Source of the DNA: an uncultured Clostridia bacterium
Lineage (GTDB): Bacteria > Bacillota > Clostridia > Christensenellales > Borkfalkiaceae
NCBI GenBank assembly: GCA_905235815.1
Contig: CAJOMT010000003.1
Location: forward strand, 1 to 64,000
Direction of reading: 5' to 3'
DNA length: 64,000 nt
In this document: piece after piece, positions 53,909 to 62,688 of the stretch
How the letters are laid out: each line of letters begins with the position of its first letter
Numbering within the stretch: position 1 is the first letter of the stretch
Program-made: the position numbers and the translations under genes
Notes under the pieces: model-generated
The model's database searches: none
The model's input: the letters and a program-made list of their open reading frames with translations, nothing else
Told to the model about the DNA's origin: nothing

Positions 53909-56900
53909 ATGAAACTTAAAAAGAGTGCAATTGTAATGTTAATTGCAATTTTCTCTCTTGCAACGGTTTTAATGGCGAGCTGCGGCACGGTAGAACAGAT
54001 CATGCCGCCGGATCATTCGATAACAATCGAAGCGCCCGATCCGATCGCCCACAATAAAACTGTTGCGCTCGTACCCGCAATTGACGGTTTAGAAGACGTT
54101 GAATTCAATTTTTCGTCTGATAACGAAGACGTTGCGACGGTAGATGAAGACGGCGTTGTGAAGGGTTTAGCAGTCGGAACTGCAAACATTACTATCACCG
54201 CTACCGTTTTGGGAGTAAGAACAGAGGAACTTTCCGCTACGGTAAAGGTTACCGTTACACATTCATACGGCGAATATGAATACGTAACCGTGCCTGATTT
54301 CGAACATGACGGCGTTGCAAGCAGAGTGTGCGAATATGACGGCGATATCGAATATGCCACCGTACCTGATTTAAACGATGAGTCGTGGACTGTATCTGCG
54401 GAAAAGTCTATTGCTCCCACGTATTTAGATAATGGTACCGACGTGTACGTACACGATGAATTCCCCGATGTGGAAATTTCGACCGATACAGTGGCAATGC
54501 CGGCATACGTTGGTCAACATTACACCATTACTACGCTTTATGAAAGCGGCAATATGGATCTTTACAGAATGAATGATTTTATCGTTTCCGAAATGGCAGC
54601 GAATTTCGACTGCACGGCGGAAATGATTGCCGACGACTCGCGTGTGGTTGATTGCTTCGGCAGCGGCGCTGCGTTTCACGATCATTCGGCTGAAGATGGT
54701 TCGTTTACGATATCTTATGTCGGAAAAGATTATACGGCGTATATCGATGCGGCTACCGGAATAATCGTTGAAGTCGAGAGCAAAAATCATTATGTAAACA
54801 TTGCATTTCCGACTACGCGTGATAATGGCGCTTCTACCGATTATCTCAGTTCAAAGAGGAGAGAGGGTGATTATGCCTTTGGCGTATTTAACGGCGGAAA
54901 GGACTATTTTGTCGAATTTAAATTTGACAACGATGGTGTGATAAGTATTTACGCCAACGAAGAATTAGTCGTATTCGGCGCAGAACTTAAAGCTGACGGA
55001 GAAGATATCCATGTTGCCGATTTGGCGGATAATAACTTTGTCGACGTACTGTTCGACGGTAAATATTTGGCTAATTACGGCAGAAAAGATGGCAATTTAA
55101 TTTCTCTCGATGGCTTAGAAGGCGAATATGCGTCGCATCTTGAAGTTATAGACGAACAATACGATGCATATACCGTTGCATTGGACGGTATCGGCGGTAT
55201 TTGTATCTTTGACGACGGCGAATTAAAATATAAAGGTACGTATGAGTTGACAGAAAATGCCGACTATATTGCCGACGTATATCTTGCAAACGGCACAACT
55301 TATTTACGTCTCGTATCATTTGATAACGGAACGGTAAATTTAGTATATCCTTATGCAAGCTTGATATTAGAGTTGAACGGCGGAGAAGTTGTAGGTTCAT
55401 CGACATTTAATGTAAATATAAACGTGCCGGCTGAAATAGAAACTCCGACTAAAGAGGGGTATGAATTCGTAGGCTGGTATGCGGATGAAAACTTTGAAAC
55501 GCTTATCGGAAACAAGATAACTGTAGAAGAAGCTGGCGCAAATGTACATGTTTATGCTAAATATTTACCCAAAGTTACTCTTACAGTATATTTTGCGGTA
55601 GATGAAGGTAATGAAGAACCAAGAGTTTACGAGCATGGTCAAATTGCAGTTATTGAAACATATGATTTATACAACGAACTCGTAAGAGTTACCGGCTATA
55701 AAGAAAATTACTATGATTCTGAGCTTTACTACGCTTTTGATGCTTTCGCTTATGGCGACTCTGACAAAATAGCAGAGGGTGATTTTGCGGTCACTTCGGA
55801 TATGGAAGCAATAACCGTCGCATGGACGTTTGCTCCTCCTTATGTGGGCTCTTTTTACGGTACTGAAGTGTGGTCTGCGTCGAGTGGCAACAGTGGCAAA
55901 TCTACGTTAACTATTGCAAAGTCTGGTTCTATAAGCGGACTTGTTACCGGGTATGTCTATAGATACGATGCCGCATCTCAAAAGATTTATTGGACAAAAA
56001 ACAAAGATGACGAAACTCCGAAAGGGTATTTCTTCTTTGATGCTGATTCCGGTATAATAGCAGGCGTATATTCTTCTATGGATAAAGATATCGGCTATGA
56101 CGCTTACGTGCTTAGCAGAAATAACACCGATACGAACTATAAGTTTGCAGCAGCATACGGCGTATATGGTCCTGCTGTCGGTGATATGTCGGCAAATTAT
56201 CTTGCTCACTTCTTTACGGTGCCGACGCCGGACGGCGGTACTGAAGAAGTCCTCGTATATGTAAATCACATTTATAGCGGTATAACTATCAAAGATACCG
56301 CCGGCAACGAGTATAATACTTCGACAATCAAGAACGCAAAGACGCTTTTGGTTTACGATAAAGACGGAAATATCGTGTACACGGCAGCTACGTCTGCAAA
56401 TACGTTTAATGCGGGTAACGGCTCGAGTTATTACCTCATTTTAGACCTTTATTTCGGTACGTACACAAGTGATGGCGGCAAAGATATTATTCTCGACGGC
56501 GTTGGTGGAATTTCTTACGACGGCAAGAACGGTACTTATGCTCTTTCCGACGGCGAGGATGATACTTTCGACGTATATTTGAATAACAGAACCGAATATT
56601 ATCAGTTAACTATCGGCGACAATCATACTTATACCGCTATGGAAAAGGTTATGGTAAATCTTGCGTTTGATACGAACGCCGCCGTTACGAATGTTAACGT
56701 TGAAGCGGTTAGTGCAAATAAAAACATATCCATTGATCTACCATCGGTTGAAGATACTTCCGATTATGTATTCCGCGGCTGGTATGCGGATGCAGAATTT
56801 GAAACCAAGTTAGAAAACGCTTATGTTCCGACTGAAAATGCGACTATTTACGGTAAATTCTTAGAAAGAGTAGATATAACCGTAAATTACAACGGCGGCG

Positions 56901-59221
56901 CAGATGTTAGTGGCAATATAACCGTTTATGGCAAAGGCGAAACTACCGTGATAGGTAATCCGAAACTTGCAGGTCAAAAGTTTGCCGGTTGGTTCACTTC
57001 TGAAACCTTTGATGAAGGCACAGAATGGGTTAGCGGCGAAGCAATTTATGCTGACGTTGAAATCTTCGCTAAGTGGGTAGAGGCTCCGGCTTACTATCAT
57101 ACTTACGGCAACGTTCAGGTTTACGAAACTACCGGACTCGGTGGGGTTTCGTCAAAATACAGTTACAGTAGTGACGGCGCAATACTTGATGTCAGTGCCG
57201 AAGGTACGGCTACCGCTACGGCATATCCGTTCAGGGGAGATGTAACCGTTTATTATACTGACGAAGACGCAGGACAACTTATTATAAAGGTTGGCTCATC
57301 GTCATACTATAAAGGGTATATTGACAAACCTACCGGTTTGATCGTAATGGCTTACAGTTCAAGTACTTCCGAAAGCGATGCTTTAGCGGCTCAGATTGGT
57401 CAAGTAACGTTACTTTCTCCATTTGAAACCGGAAGTTTAACGTCGCATATCTCGTCCTCATATTGGAATGGCGGAAATACGAGAGCTATCGAGTATACTT
57501 ATAATGATCATGTTTACGGTATATTAGTTCATGAAGGCGCAGTCTACTTCAACGTGGCGTTTGTTGATGAAAACGGTGATGCAATACCGGCGATAGATTG
57601 CTATGATGGTGATAAAGCCCCGTATATCAACGTTGTCGACGCAGGCGGAGAGAGTATTGTAGAACTCTATCATCTCCGCTTCGAGGTTACGATAAACTAT
57701 GGCGATAATAGTGGTTTAGAATCTAAGACATTCAACGCTCAAGACGGTGAGGTTTTGCAGGAAAGTGTTTACAAACCGTCAGGTTTAAACACAGAAGGCA
57801 AAGCGTTTGCATATTGGTATCTCGACGACAGTAGTGTCGAATATGATTTTTCAACTCCTATTACTGGCGCATTAACAATTAATGCTGCGTGGAAAGACGC
57901 TGCCGCTCAATTCGGTGATTGGAAAGGTTGGAACTTCTATGGTTCAAATGCGGGTACAGCTTCACTTAGTGATAGCTATGCGTTCTCTGTGAACGCAGAC
58001 GGCGTTATTTATCAAGGTATCGGAAGTAAGTTTAAAGATTATCATATTATAAATACCGAACTTCTCGACGGACCGGTAAATATTGCGAGCGGCTCTACTA
58101 CGTACTATATGTATTACAATCAAGAAGCCGGTGTATTGTGGTCGCAATATAGTGGTAATTCTACGGGTGTTGGAACCGATACTGCGTTGTTCTTCTTACA
58201 ATCCAATTTTAAATCTGCAACGTATGCAGGTAAGATTTGGAACAGTCATTACTTTGGTTTTGTAAATATCGTTTACAAAGATGACAGTAGTAAGACGATA
58301 ATGTGTTATAACGATCGTATTTACGTTGTTACGTTCTTGACTGATGCTCGTGACAAGGAACTTACACTTTATAACGCTGACGGCACGAAGGTTTTCGCAG
58401 TCAAGAATGGTAGTACGATATTGTTTAACGACGGCCTTGGAGGTACATATACAAGCGGCGACGATCAACTTGTTGTAGACGGTTTTGGCATAATGACTTT
58501 AAACGACGATGATTTTAATTACAATAAGTGTGGCGATAACGTTATCTCTTATGTTGTCGAAGGAATATATCACGAAATAGTTCTTAACGGCGATACTTTT
58601 GAGGACGAAGTTGCAAATTGTACGGTAAGTTTTAATCTCGGCGATGTCGAGGGTTCTGTGGATCCGATAATTGCGAATAAGACTTCCTCAATAGTTTTGC
58701 CGGGCGCGGACGGCGGAGATTTGATTTTCTCCGGTTGGTATGAAGACGAAGATTTGACGATTTTTGCAGGCGCTGATGGGGCTTCTTATACGGTAAACTC
58801 TGATATAGTCTTATATGCTAAGTGGTCCACGGAAGCATACGCTATTGCTACGAGCAGTCGGTATCCTTGGACTTATAATGAAGAAAATGCAGAATGGACT
58901 TGCGGTAATCACAATGTTCATTCTTCTGAGTCAACCATAACCATTACTGCCTATACGGCTATTACCATTACGTTCGATTATGCTTGTGATTCCGAGAATG
59001 CAGAGAAATGGGATTATTTCTCAATTACATTAAACAATTCAGAGCTATTGAAAGCCGGTGGTAAGGTCGGTGCATTGAATTATAAAGATTATTCGGTGAC
59101 ATTGGCTGCTGGGGACAAATTAGTTCTTAAATACCAGAAAGATAGTTCTACCAATAGTGATTTGGATATTGCTAAGATTAAAAACTTTAAAATCAACGGA
59201 CAATTGATTGTCGAGATTTAA
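53909..59221 (+). CDS. 1770-residue lipoprotein with repeated beta modules and InlB-type repeats
   Basis: Lipid cysteine C25 (LMASC). A Big_2 domain lies at about 38-113. Then a composite unit of about 250-300 residues recurs around 200-480, 645-912, 1065-1255 (shortened) and 1335-1565. It ends in GTYTS..DIILDGVGGISY-like blades and is separated by InlB-type repeats at about 487-552, 914-985, 987-1052, 1257-1328 and 1570-1640 (GYEFVGWYADENFE, FRGWYADAEFE, FAGWFTSETFD, FSGWYEDEDLT). The last ~125 residues form a beta-sandwich-like domain. GGAGG precedes the ATG. It closes the locus before a strong terminator. It is probably an adhesin or glycan/protein binder. Confidence 0.82.
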   Translation: MKLKKSAIVMLIAIFSLATVLMASCGTVEQIMPPDHSITIEAPDPIAHNKTVALVPAIDGLEDVEFNFSSDNEDVATVDEDGVVKGLAVGTANITITATVLGVRTEELSATVKVTVTHSYGEYEYVTVPDFEHDGVASRVCEYDGDIEYATVPDLNDESWTVSAEKSIAPTYLDNGTDVYVHDEFPDVEISTDTVAMPAYVGQHYTITTLYESGNMDLYRMNDFIVSEMAANFDCTAEMIADDSRVVDCFGSGAAFHDHSAEDGSFTISYVGKDYTAYIDAATGIIVEVESKNHYVNIAFPTTRDNGASTDYLSSKRREGDYAFGVFNGGKDYFVEFKFDNDGVISIYANEELVVFGAELKADGEDIHVADLADNNFVDVLFDGKYLANYGRKDGNLISLDGLEGEYASHLEVIDEQYDAYTVALDGIGGICIFDDGELKYKGTYELTENADYIADVYLANGTTYLRLVSFDNGTVNLVYPYASLILELNGGEVVGSSTFNVNINVPAEIETPTKEGYEFVGWYADENFETLIGNKITVEEAGANVHVYAKYLPKVTLTVYFAVDEGNEEPRVYEHGQIAVIETYDLYNELVRVTGYKENYYDSELYYAFDAFAYGDSDKIAEGDFAVTSDMEAITVAWTFAPPYVGSFYGTEVWSASSGNSGKSTLTIAKSGSISGLVTGYVYRYDAASQKIYWTKNKDDETPKGYFFFDADSGIIAGVYSSMDKDIGYDAYVLSRNNTDTNYKFAAAYGVYGPAVGDMSANYLAHFFTVPTPDGGTEEVLVYVNHIYSGITIKDTAGNEYNTSTIKNAKTLLVYDKDGNIVYTAATSANTFNAGNGSSYYLILDLYFGTYTSDGGKDIILDGVGGISYDGKNGTYALSDGEDDTFDVYLNNRTEYYQLTIGDNHTYTAMEKVMVNLAFDTNAAVTNVNVEAVSANKNISIDLPSVEDTSDYVFRGWYADAEFETKLENAYVPTENATIYGKFLERVDITVNYNGGADVSGNITVYGKGETTVIGNPKLAGQKFAGWFTSETFDEGTEWVSGEAIYADVEIFAKWVEAPAYYHTYGNVQVYETTGLGGVSSKYSYSSDGAILDVSAEGTATATAYPFRGDVTVYYTDEDAGQLIIKVGSSSYYKGYIDKPTGLIVMAYSSSTSESDALAAQIGQVTLLSPFETGSLTSHISSSYWNGGNTRAIEYTYNDHVYGILVHEGAVYFNVAFVDENGDAIPAIDCYDGDKAPYINVVDAGGESIVELYHLRFEVTINYGDNSGLESKTFNAQDGEVLQESVYKPSGLNTEGKAFAYWYLDDSSVEYDFSTPITGALTINAAWKDAAAQFGDWKGWNFYGSNAGTASLSDSYAFSVNADGVIYQGIGSKFKDYHIINTELLDGPVNIASGSTTYYMYYNQEAGVLWSQYSGNSTGVGTDTALFFLQSNFKSATYAGKIWNSHYFGFVNIVYKDDSSKTIMCYNDRIYVVTFLTDARDKELTLYNADGTKVFAVKNGSTILFNDGLGGTYTSGDDQLVVDGFGIMTLNDDDFNYNKCGDNVISYVVEGIYHEIVLNGDTFEDEVANCTVSFNLGDVEGSVDPIIANKTSSIVLPGADGGDLIFSGWYEDEDLTIFAGADGASYTVNSDIVLYAKWSTEAYAIATSSRYPWTYNEENAEWTCGNHNVHSSESTITITAYTAITITFDYACDSENAEKWDYFSITLNNSELLKAGGKVGALNYKDYSVTLAAGDKLVLKYQKDSSTNSDLDIAKIKNFKINGQLIVEI

Positions 59222-59241
59222 TATTTTAGCAATCTATTAAA

Positions 59242-59278
59242 AAAATAAGGCATAGGCTAAGCCTGTGCCTTATTTTTT
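59242..59278 (+). terminator. Strong terminator ending the lipoprotein locus
   Basis: AATAAGGCATAGGC pairs with GCCTGTGCCTTATT (one G-U pair) around TAA, flanked by A-run and T-run, ending in TTTTTT. Confidence 0.93.
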
Positions 59279-59285
59279 ATCTATG

Positions 59286-59315
59286 TGAATAATAATATTT
59301 CAATTGTCCATACTT
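59286..59315 (+). promoter_or_regulatory. Sigma-F/G-type sporulation promoter
   Basis: TGAATA (59286-59291) and CATACTT (59309-59315) are separated by 17 bases and resemble the forespore consensus (GNATR ... CATNNTA); the last base of the -10 differs and the spacing is one short. In Bacillus, sigG is transcribed from such a promoter. No sigma-A-like pair is better placed here. Confidence 0.45.
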
Positions 59316-59350
59316 AAAAGACCTCGTGAAATACATAAGGGAGGTTTTAT

Positions 59351-59653
59351 ATGGGGCAAAAAGTAATTATTTGCGGAATTGATACTTCATCGCTTAAAAA
59401 GTTGACGGCAAAAGAGAGTGAAGAACTACTGCTGAAAATAAAAGAGGGAGATAGTGAAGCGAGAGAAAAATTTATTCTCTGTAATTTAAGGCTTGTATTA
59501 TCTATAATAAAGAGATTTCCGAGCAGTAAAGTCAGTGTCGACGATTTATTTCAAGCGGGGATAATAGGGCTGATAAAGTCCGTTGATAATTTTGATGTAT
59601 CAGTTGGCGTCAGATTTTCCACCTATGCTGTTCCGATAACTTGCGGATTTTGA
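59351..59653 (+). pseudogene. sigG: Truncated forespore sigma factor SigG
   Basis: The 100-residue frame starts MGQKVIICGIDTSSLKKLTA, the N-terminal anchor segment peculiar to SigG, and continues through sigma region 2 (NLRLVLSIIKRF, DDLFQAGIIGLIKSVDNFD, RFSTYAVP to residue 95). After PI it reads TCGF and stops, where SigG normally has IGEIRRYL, so regions 2.3-4 are missing. The sequence beyond is not sigma-like in any frame, hence a deletion junction rather than a point mutation. AGGGAGG is at 59338-59344. Without -10 and -35 recognition it cannot be a normal sigma factor. Confidence 0.85.
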
Positions 59654-59912
59654 AAACGAACTAAAGCGAGTTATGTTTACTGAAAAGCAAAAGAGGGAAG
59701 TAATCGAGGCGTTCAAGTCTGAGTATGAGAGGATATGCCCCAAGACGTGCAGAGAATACGACGAGAAGTATGACAGGGCGATATCGTACTGTTCCAAGCG
59801 TATAAAGAGAATATTAGGTGTAATGACGTGGGGCGAAATACTTGACGAGTGTGGTGTAGAGAAACGAATTACGACTTCCCCGATAACTGAATTTATACTT
59901 GAAGTAATATAA
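59640..59912 (+). pseudogene. Open frame joined to the sigG break, unknown origin
   Basis: In the +1 frame relative to sigG an open frame begins right after TAA at 59637-59639 and runs to 59912. Its product (LADFENELKRVMFTEKQK ... ISYCSKRIKRILGVMTWGEI) is a helical, charged protein end that I do not recognise. An internal ATG at 59673 could give 79 residues but has only a weak Shine-Dalgarno (AAAGCGAG). It is best seen as the 3' remainder of another gene brought in by the deletion. A +1 shift at 59636-59640 would fuse it to sigG. Confidence 0.4.
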
Positions 59913-60045
59913 TAAATGAAAGTCTATACAAGGTTATTTTATGTATAAGCTTTTAAAATTTGTCGAAAAAATGGGAAACAAAAATTGAAAAATACTTAAA
60001 AAATTATAAAATATCATGCAAAAATTCACAAATTTCCATAATGTA
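59913..60045. other. AT-rich spacer, no gene seen
   Basis: About 130 bases of AT-rich sequence between the remnant frame and the glycan operon promoter. I see no gene, stem or T-tract terminator in it. Confidence 0.7.
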
Positions 60046-60074
60046 TTGACTTTTAACGCTAAAAATGTTAAAAT
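60046..60074 (+). promoter_or_regulatory. Promoter of the glycan operon
   Basis: TTGACT (60046-60051), 17-base spacer, TAAAAT (60069-60074). Transcription would begin near 60081, about 30 bases before the first gene; AGAAGGA serves as Shine-Dalgarno. Confidence 0.75.
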
Positions 60075-60111
60075 AAAAAAGTAATATTATAGACATTTAA
60101 AGAAGGAATAA

Positions 60112-61377
60112 ATGGAAATAAAGCCGTTTCAGAAAAAAGTTTATTTATCATCGCCCACAATGCACGGTGACGAACTGAAATATATGACGGAAGCATTCGA
60201 GACTAATTGGATGTCTACCGTCGGTGAAAACATAAACGAAGTCGAAAGAATTGCCGCAGAAAAGGCGGGAATGAAATACGCCGTAGGGCTTTCTTGCTGT
60301 ACGGCTGCTTTGCATCTCTGTGTAAAATTTGCCGGCGAGAGACTTTACGGAAAACCACAGATAAGTCACGGTGCTTTGGAAGGCAGAAGAGTATTTTGCT
60401 CGGATATGACTTTCGATGCAACGCTCAATCCCGTTGTTTATGAAGGCGGGATACCCGTGTTTATAGATACGGAAGCGGACAGTTGGAATATGGATCCCAT
60501 AGCGCTCGAAAAGGCGTTTGAGATGTATCCCGAAGTTAAGTTGGTGGTATGCGCCGAACTGTACGGATTCCCCGGCAGAATTGATTTAATAAAGCAAATT
60601 TGCGAGAGGCACGGCGCTTTACTTATAGAAGATGCGGCTGAGGCGATGGGTGCAACGCTCAACGGCAAGCAATGCGGCTCGTTTGGCGATTATTCGGCAA
60701 TCAGCTACAACGGAAATAAGATTATTACGGGATCGTCCGGCGGTTGCCTTTTAACGAACGATATAGAGGTTGCTAACAAGGCGAGAAAATGGAGTACGCA
60801 GGCGAGAGAAAATGCTCCTTGGTATCAACATGAAGAAGTCGGTTATAACTACCGTATGTCTAACGTTATAGCCGGAGTTATTCGCGGTCAATATCCTTAT
60901 TTGGAAGAACATATAGCGCAGAAAAAAGCGGTGTATGAAAGATACAAAAAAGGTTTTAAAGATTTACCCGTAAAGATGAATCCGATAATGGAAGGCTCAG
61001 AGCCGAACTATTGGCTTTCGGGAATGATTATTGACAATGAGTATATGTGCAGACAGGTCAGAGACGACAGCAAAGCGCTTTACGTAAAAGAGAAAGGCAA
61101 AACTTGTCCGACGGAAATATTAGAGGCGATAGCCGCAATAAATGCAGAAGGTAGACCGATATGGAAACCGATGCATATGCAGCCTATGTATAGACTTCAC
61201 GAATTTATAACGAGAGAGGGTTCGGGCAGAGCGAGGACTAATGCGTATATTGCAGGCGGTGTTGCCGATGTCGGCGCGGACATATTCGATAGAGGGTTGT
61301 GTTTGCCATCCGATAATAAGATGACGGCTGAACAACAAGAAGTGATTATAGAAGTTGTAAAAAGGTGTTTTGATTGA
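60112..61377 (+). CDS. pglE: DegT/DnrJ/EryC1/StrS sugar aminotransferase (PglE-like)
   Basis: This 421-residue PLP enzyme transfers an amino group to a nucleotide-linked keto sugar. D174 (LIEDAAEAMGA) binds the pyridine nitrogen, and the Schiff-base lysine is K203 in SYNGNKIITGSSGG. Together with the following phosphoglycosyl transferase and acetyltransferase it fits the UDP-4-keto-6-deoxy-GlcNAc aminotransferase of the bacillosamine pathway (PglE). The enzyme making the keto sugar (PglF-like dehydratase) is not in the window. Its stop overlaps the next ATG (TGATG). Confidence 0.87.
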   Translation: MEIKPFQKKVYLSSPTMHGDELKYMTEAFETNWMSTVGENINEVERIAAEKAGMKYAVGLSCCTAALHLCVKFAGERLYGKPQISHGALEGRRVFCSDMTFDATLNPVVYEGGIPVFIDTEADSWNMDPIALEKAFEMYPEVKLVVCAELYGFPGRIDLIKQICERHGALLIEDAAEAMGATLNGKQCGSFGDYSAISYNGNKIITGSSGGCLLTNDIEVANKARKWSTQARENAPWYQHEEVGYNYRMSNVIAGVIRGQYPYLEEHIAQKKAVYERYKKGFKDLPVKMNPIMEGSEPNYWLSGMIIDNEYMCRQVRDDSKALYVKEKGKTCPTEILEAIAAINAEGRPIWKPMHMQPMYRLHEFITREGSGRARTNAYIAGGVADVGADIFDRGLCLPSDNKMTAEQQEVIIEVVKRCFD

Positions 61378-62090
61378 TGAAATGGTATTGGATAGTTGCC
61401 ATCGTTATAGGAAGTTTAGTTTTTTGGTTTGCGTTATCCGCTATTTTGTATAAACAATTTTTTAAGAGATTTTATGATTTGGTTTTATCTCTTTTTGCGT
61501 TAATAGTTTTATCGCCGTTACTTTTAATATTGACGATAGTGGGCGCAATAGCGATGAAAGGCAATCCGTTCTTTGTTCAGAAGCGACCGGGAAAAATAAA
61601 TAAAAAGACCGGTACGGAAAAGATCATATCGCTTTTGAAATTTAGAACAATGACTTATGAAAAGGATGAGAATGGCAATCTCCTTCCTGATAGCGAAAGG
61701 CTCAATAGATACGGAAAGTTATTAAGAAGTACTTCGCTTGACGAATTACCGTCGCTAATAAATATTTTAGTTGGGGATTTATCAATTGTCGGCCCAAGAC
61801 CTTTATTGGTTAAATATTTGCCTCTATATAGTGATGAACAAAGAAGAAGACATCTTGTCAGACCGGGATTAACGGGCTATGCTCAAGTACATGGCAGAAA
61901 CGCTATTTCTTGGGAAGAAAAATTCAAACTTGATATCCAATACGTGGATAATATTACGTTTTGGGGAGATATAAAGATAATTTTTGAAACTGTATTTGCA
62001 GTAATAGGTCATAAAGGGATAAATTCAGAAACTTCCGCAACAATGGAAGAATTTAAAGGAAATAATATAAGTCACGATAAAAATGAGTAA
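61377..62090 (+). CDS. pglC: Undecaprenyl-phosphate sugar phosphotransferase (PglC-like)
   Basis: The 237-residue membrane enzyme moves a sugar phosphate from UDP-sugar to undecaprenyl phosphate, the first step of glycan assembly. A reentrant membrane helix is at about 33-58 (YDLVLSLFALIVLSPLLLIL), the catalytic pair D122-E123 lies in STSLDELPSL, and RPGLTGYAQVHGRN is at 162-175. An extra N-terminal hydrophobic segment (residues 5-25) is present compared with PglC. ATG 61377 was chosen; TTG 61374 is less likely. It overlaps the next gene by 8 bases. Confidence 0.9.
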   Translation: MKWYWIVAIVIGSLVFWFALSAILYKQFFKRFYDLVLSLFALIVLSPLLLILTIVGAIAMKGNPFFVQKRPGKINKKTGTEKIISLLKFRTMTYEKDENGNLLPDSERLNRYGKLLRSTSLDELPSLINILVGDLSIVGPRPLLVKYLPLYSDEQRRRHLVRPGLTGYAQVHGRNAISWEEKFKLDIQYVDNITFWGDIKIIFETVFAVIGHKGINSETSATMEEFKGNNISHDKNE

Positions 62091-62688
62091 TAAAAAAATC
62101 GTAATTTTAGGAGCCGGAGGACATGGCAGAGTTGTTGCAGACATTGCGAGGCTTAATGGCTATATGGATATAAGGTTTCTTGATGATGTTACAGAAAATA
62201 AATTTTGTAAAATTGACGGAAAGATTTCTGATTTCGTTCAGCTTTTAGACGATCACGATTTTTTTGTTGCTATAGGAAATAACGAGATAAGAAAACAGTT
62301 TTTTGAAACGCTTGTCGCCAACAATGCTAATATTGTTACTTTAATTCATCCGAATGCTGTAATTTGTAAAGATGTTAAAATCGGTAAAGGCACCGCCATA
62401 ATGGCGGGAGCGGTTATAAATGTAATTATAGGCGACGGAGTTATAGTAAATACTTCATCTTCCATTGATCACGATTGTGTAATAGGTGATTTTAGTCACA
62501 TATCAGTTGGTTCGCATATCGCAGGGACAGTTAATGTTGGCGAATGTGTTTTTATAGGAGCAGGTGCTACTTTAATAAACAATTTGAACATTGAGAACAA
62601 CTGCAAAATCGGGGCAGGAGCAACCGTTATTACAGACATAAAAGATTCGGGGACATACGTTGGTGTGCCCGCAAAGAAAAAGAAATGA
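62083..62688 (+). CDS. pglD: Sugar O/N-acetyltransferase (PglD/NeuD family)
   Basis: This 201-residue protein has an N-terminal Rossmann-like domain (ILGAGGHGRVVADIA, 8-22) and a C-terminal left-handed beta-helix of hexapeptide repeats. The catalytic histidine is H130 in SIDHDCVIGD. PglD N-acetylates UDP-4-amino sugar to give UDP-diNAc-bacillosamine, which PglC then uses; NeuD-type O-acetylation is the alternative. It overlaps both neighbours (8 and 4 bases). Confidence 0.88.
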   Translation: MSNKKIVILGAGGHGRVVADIARLNGYMDIRFLDDVTENKFCKIDGKISDFVQLLDDHDFFVAIGNNEIRKQFFETLVANNANIVTLIHPNAVICKDVKIGKGTAIMAGAVINVIIGDGVIVNTSSSIDHDCVIGDFSHISVGSHIAGTVNVGECVFIGAGATLINNLNIENNCKIGAGATVITDIKDSGTYVGVPAKKKK

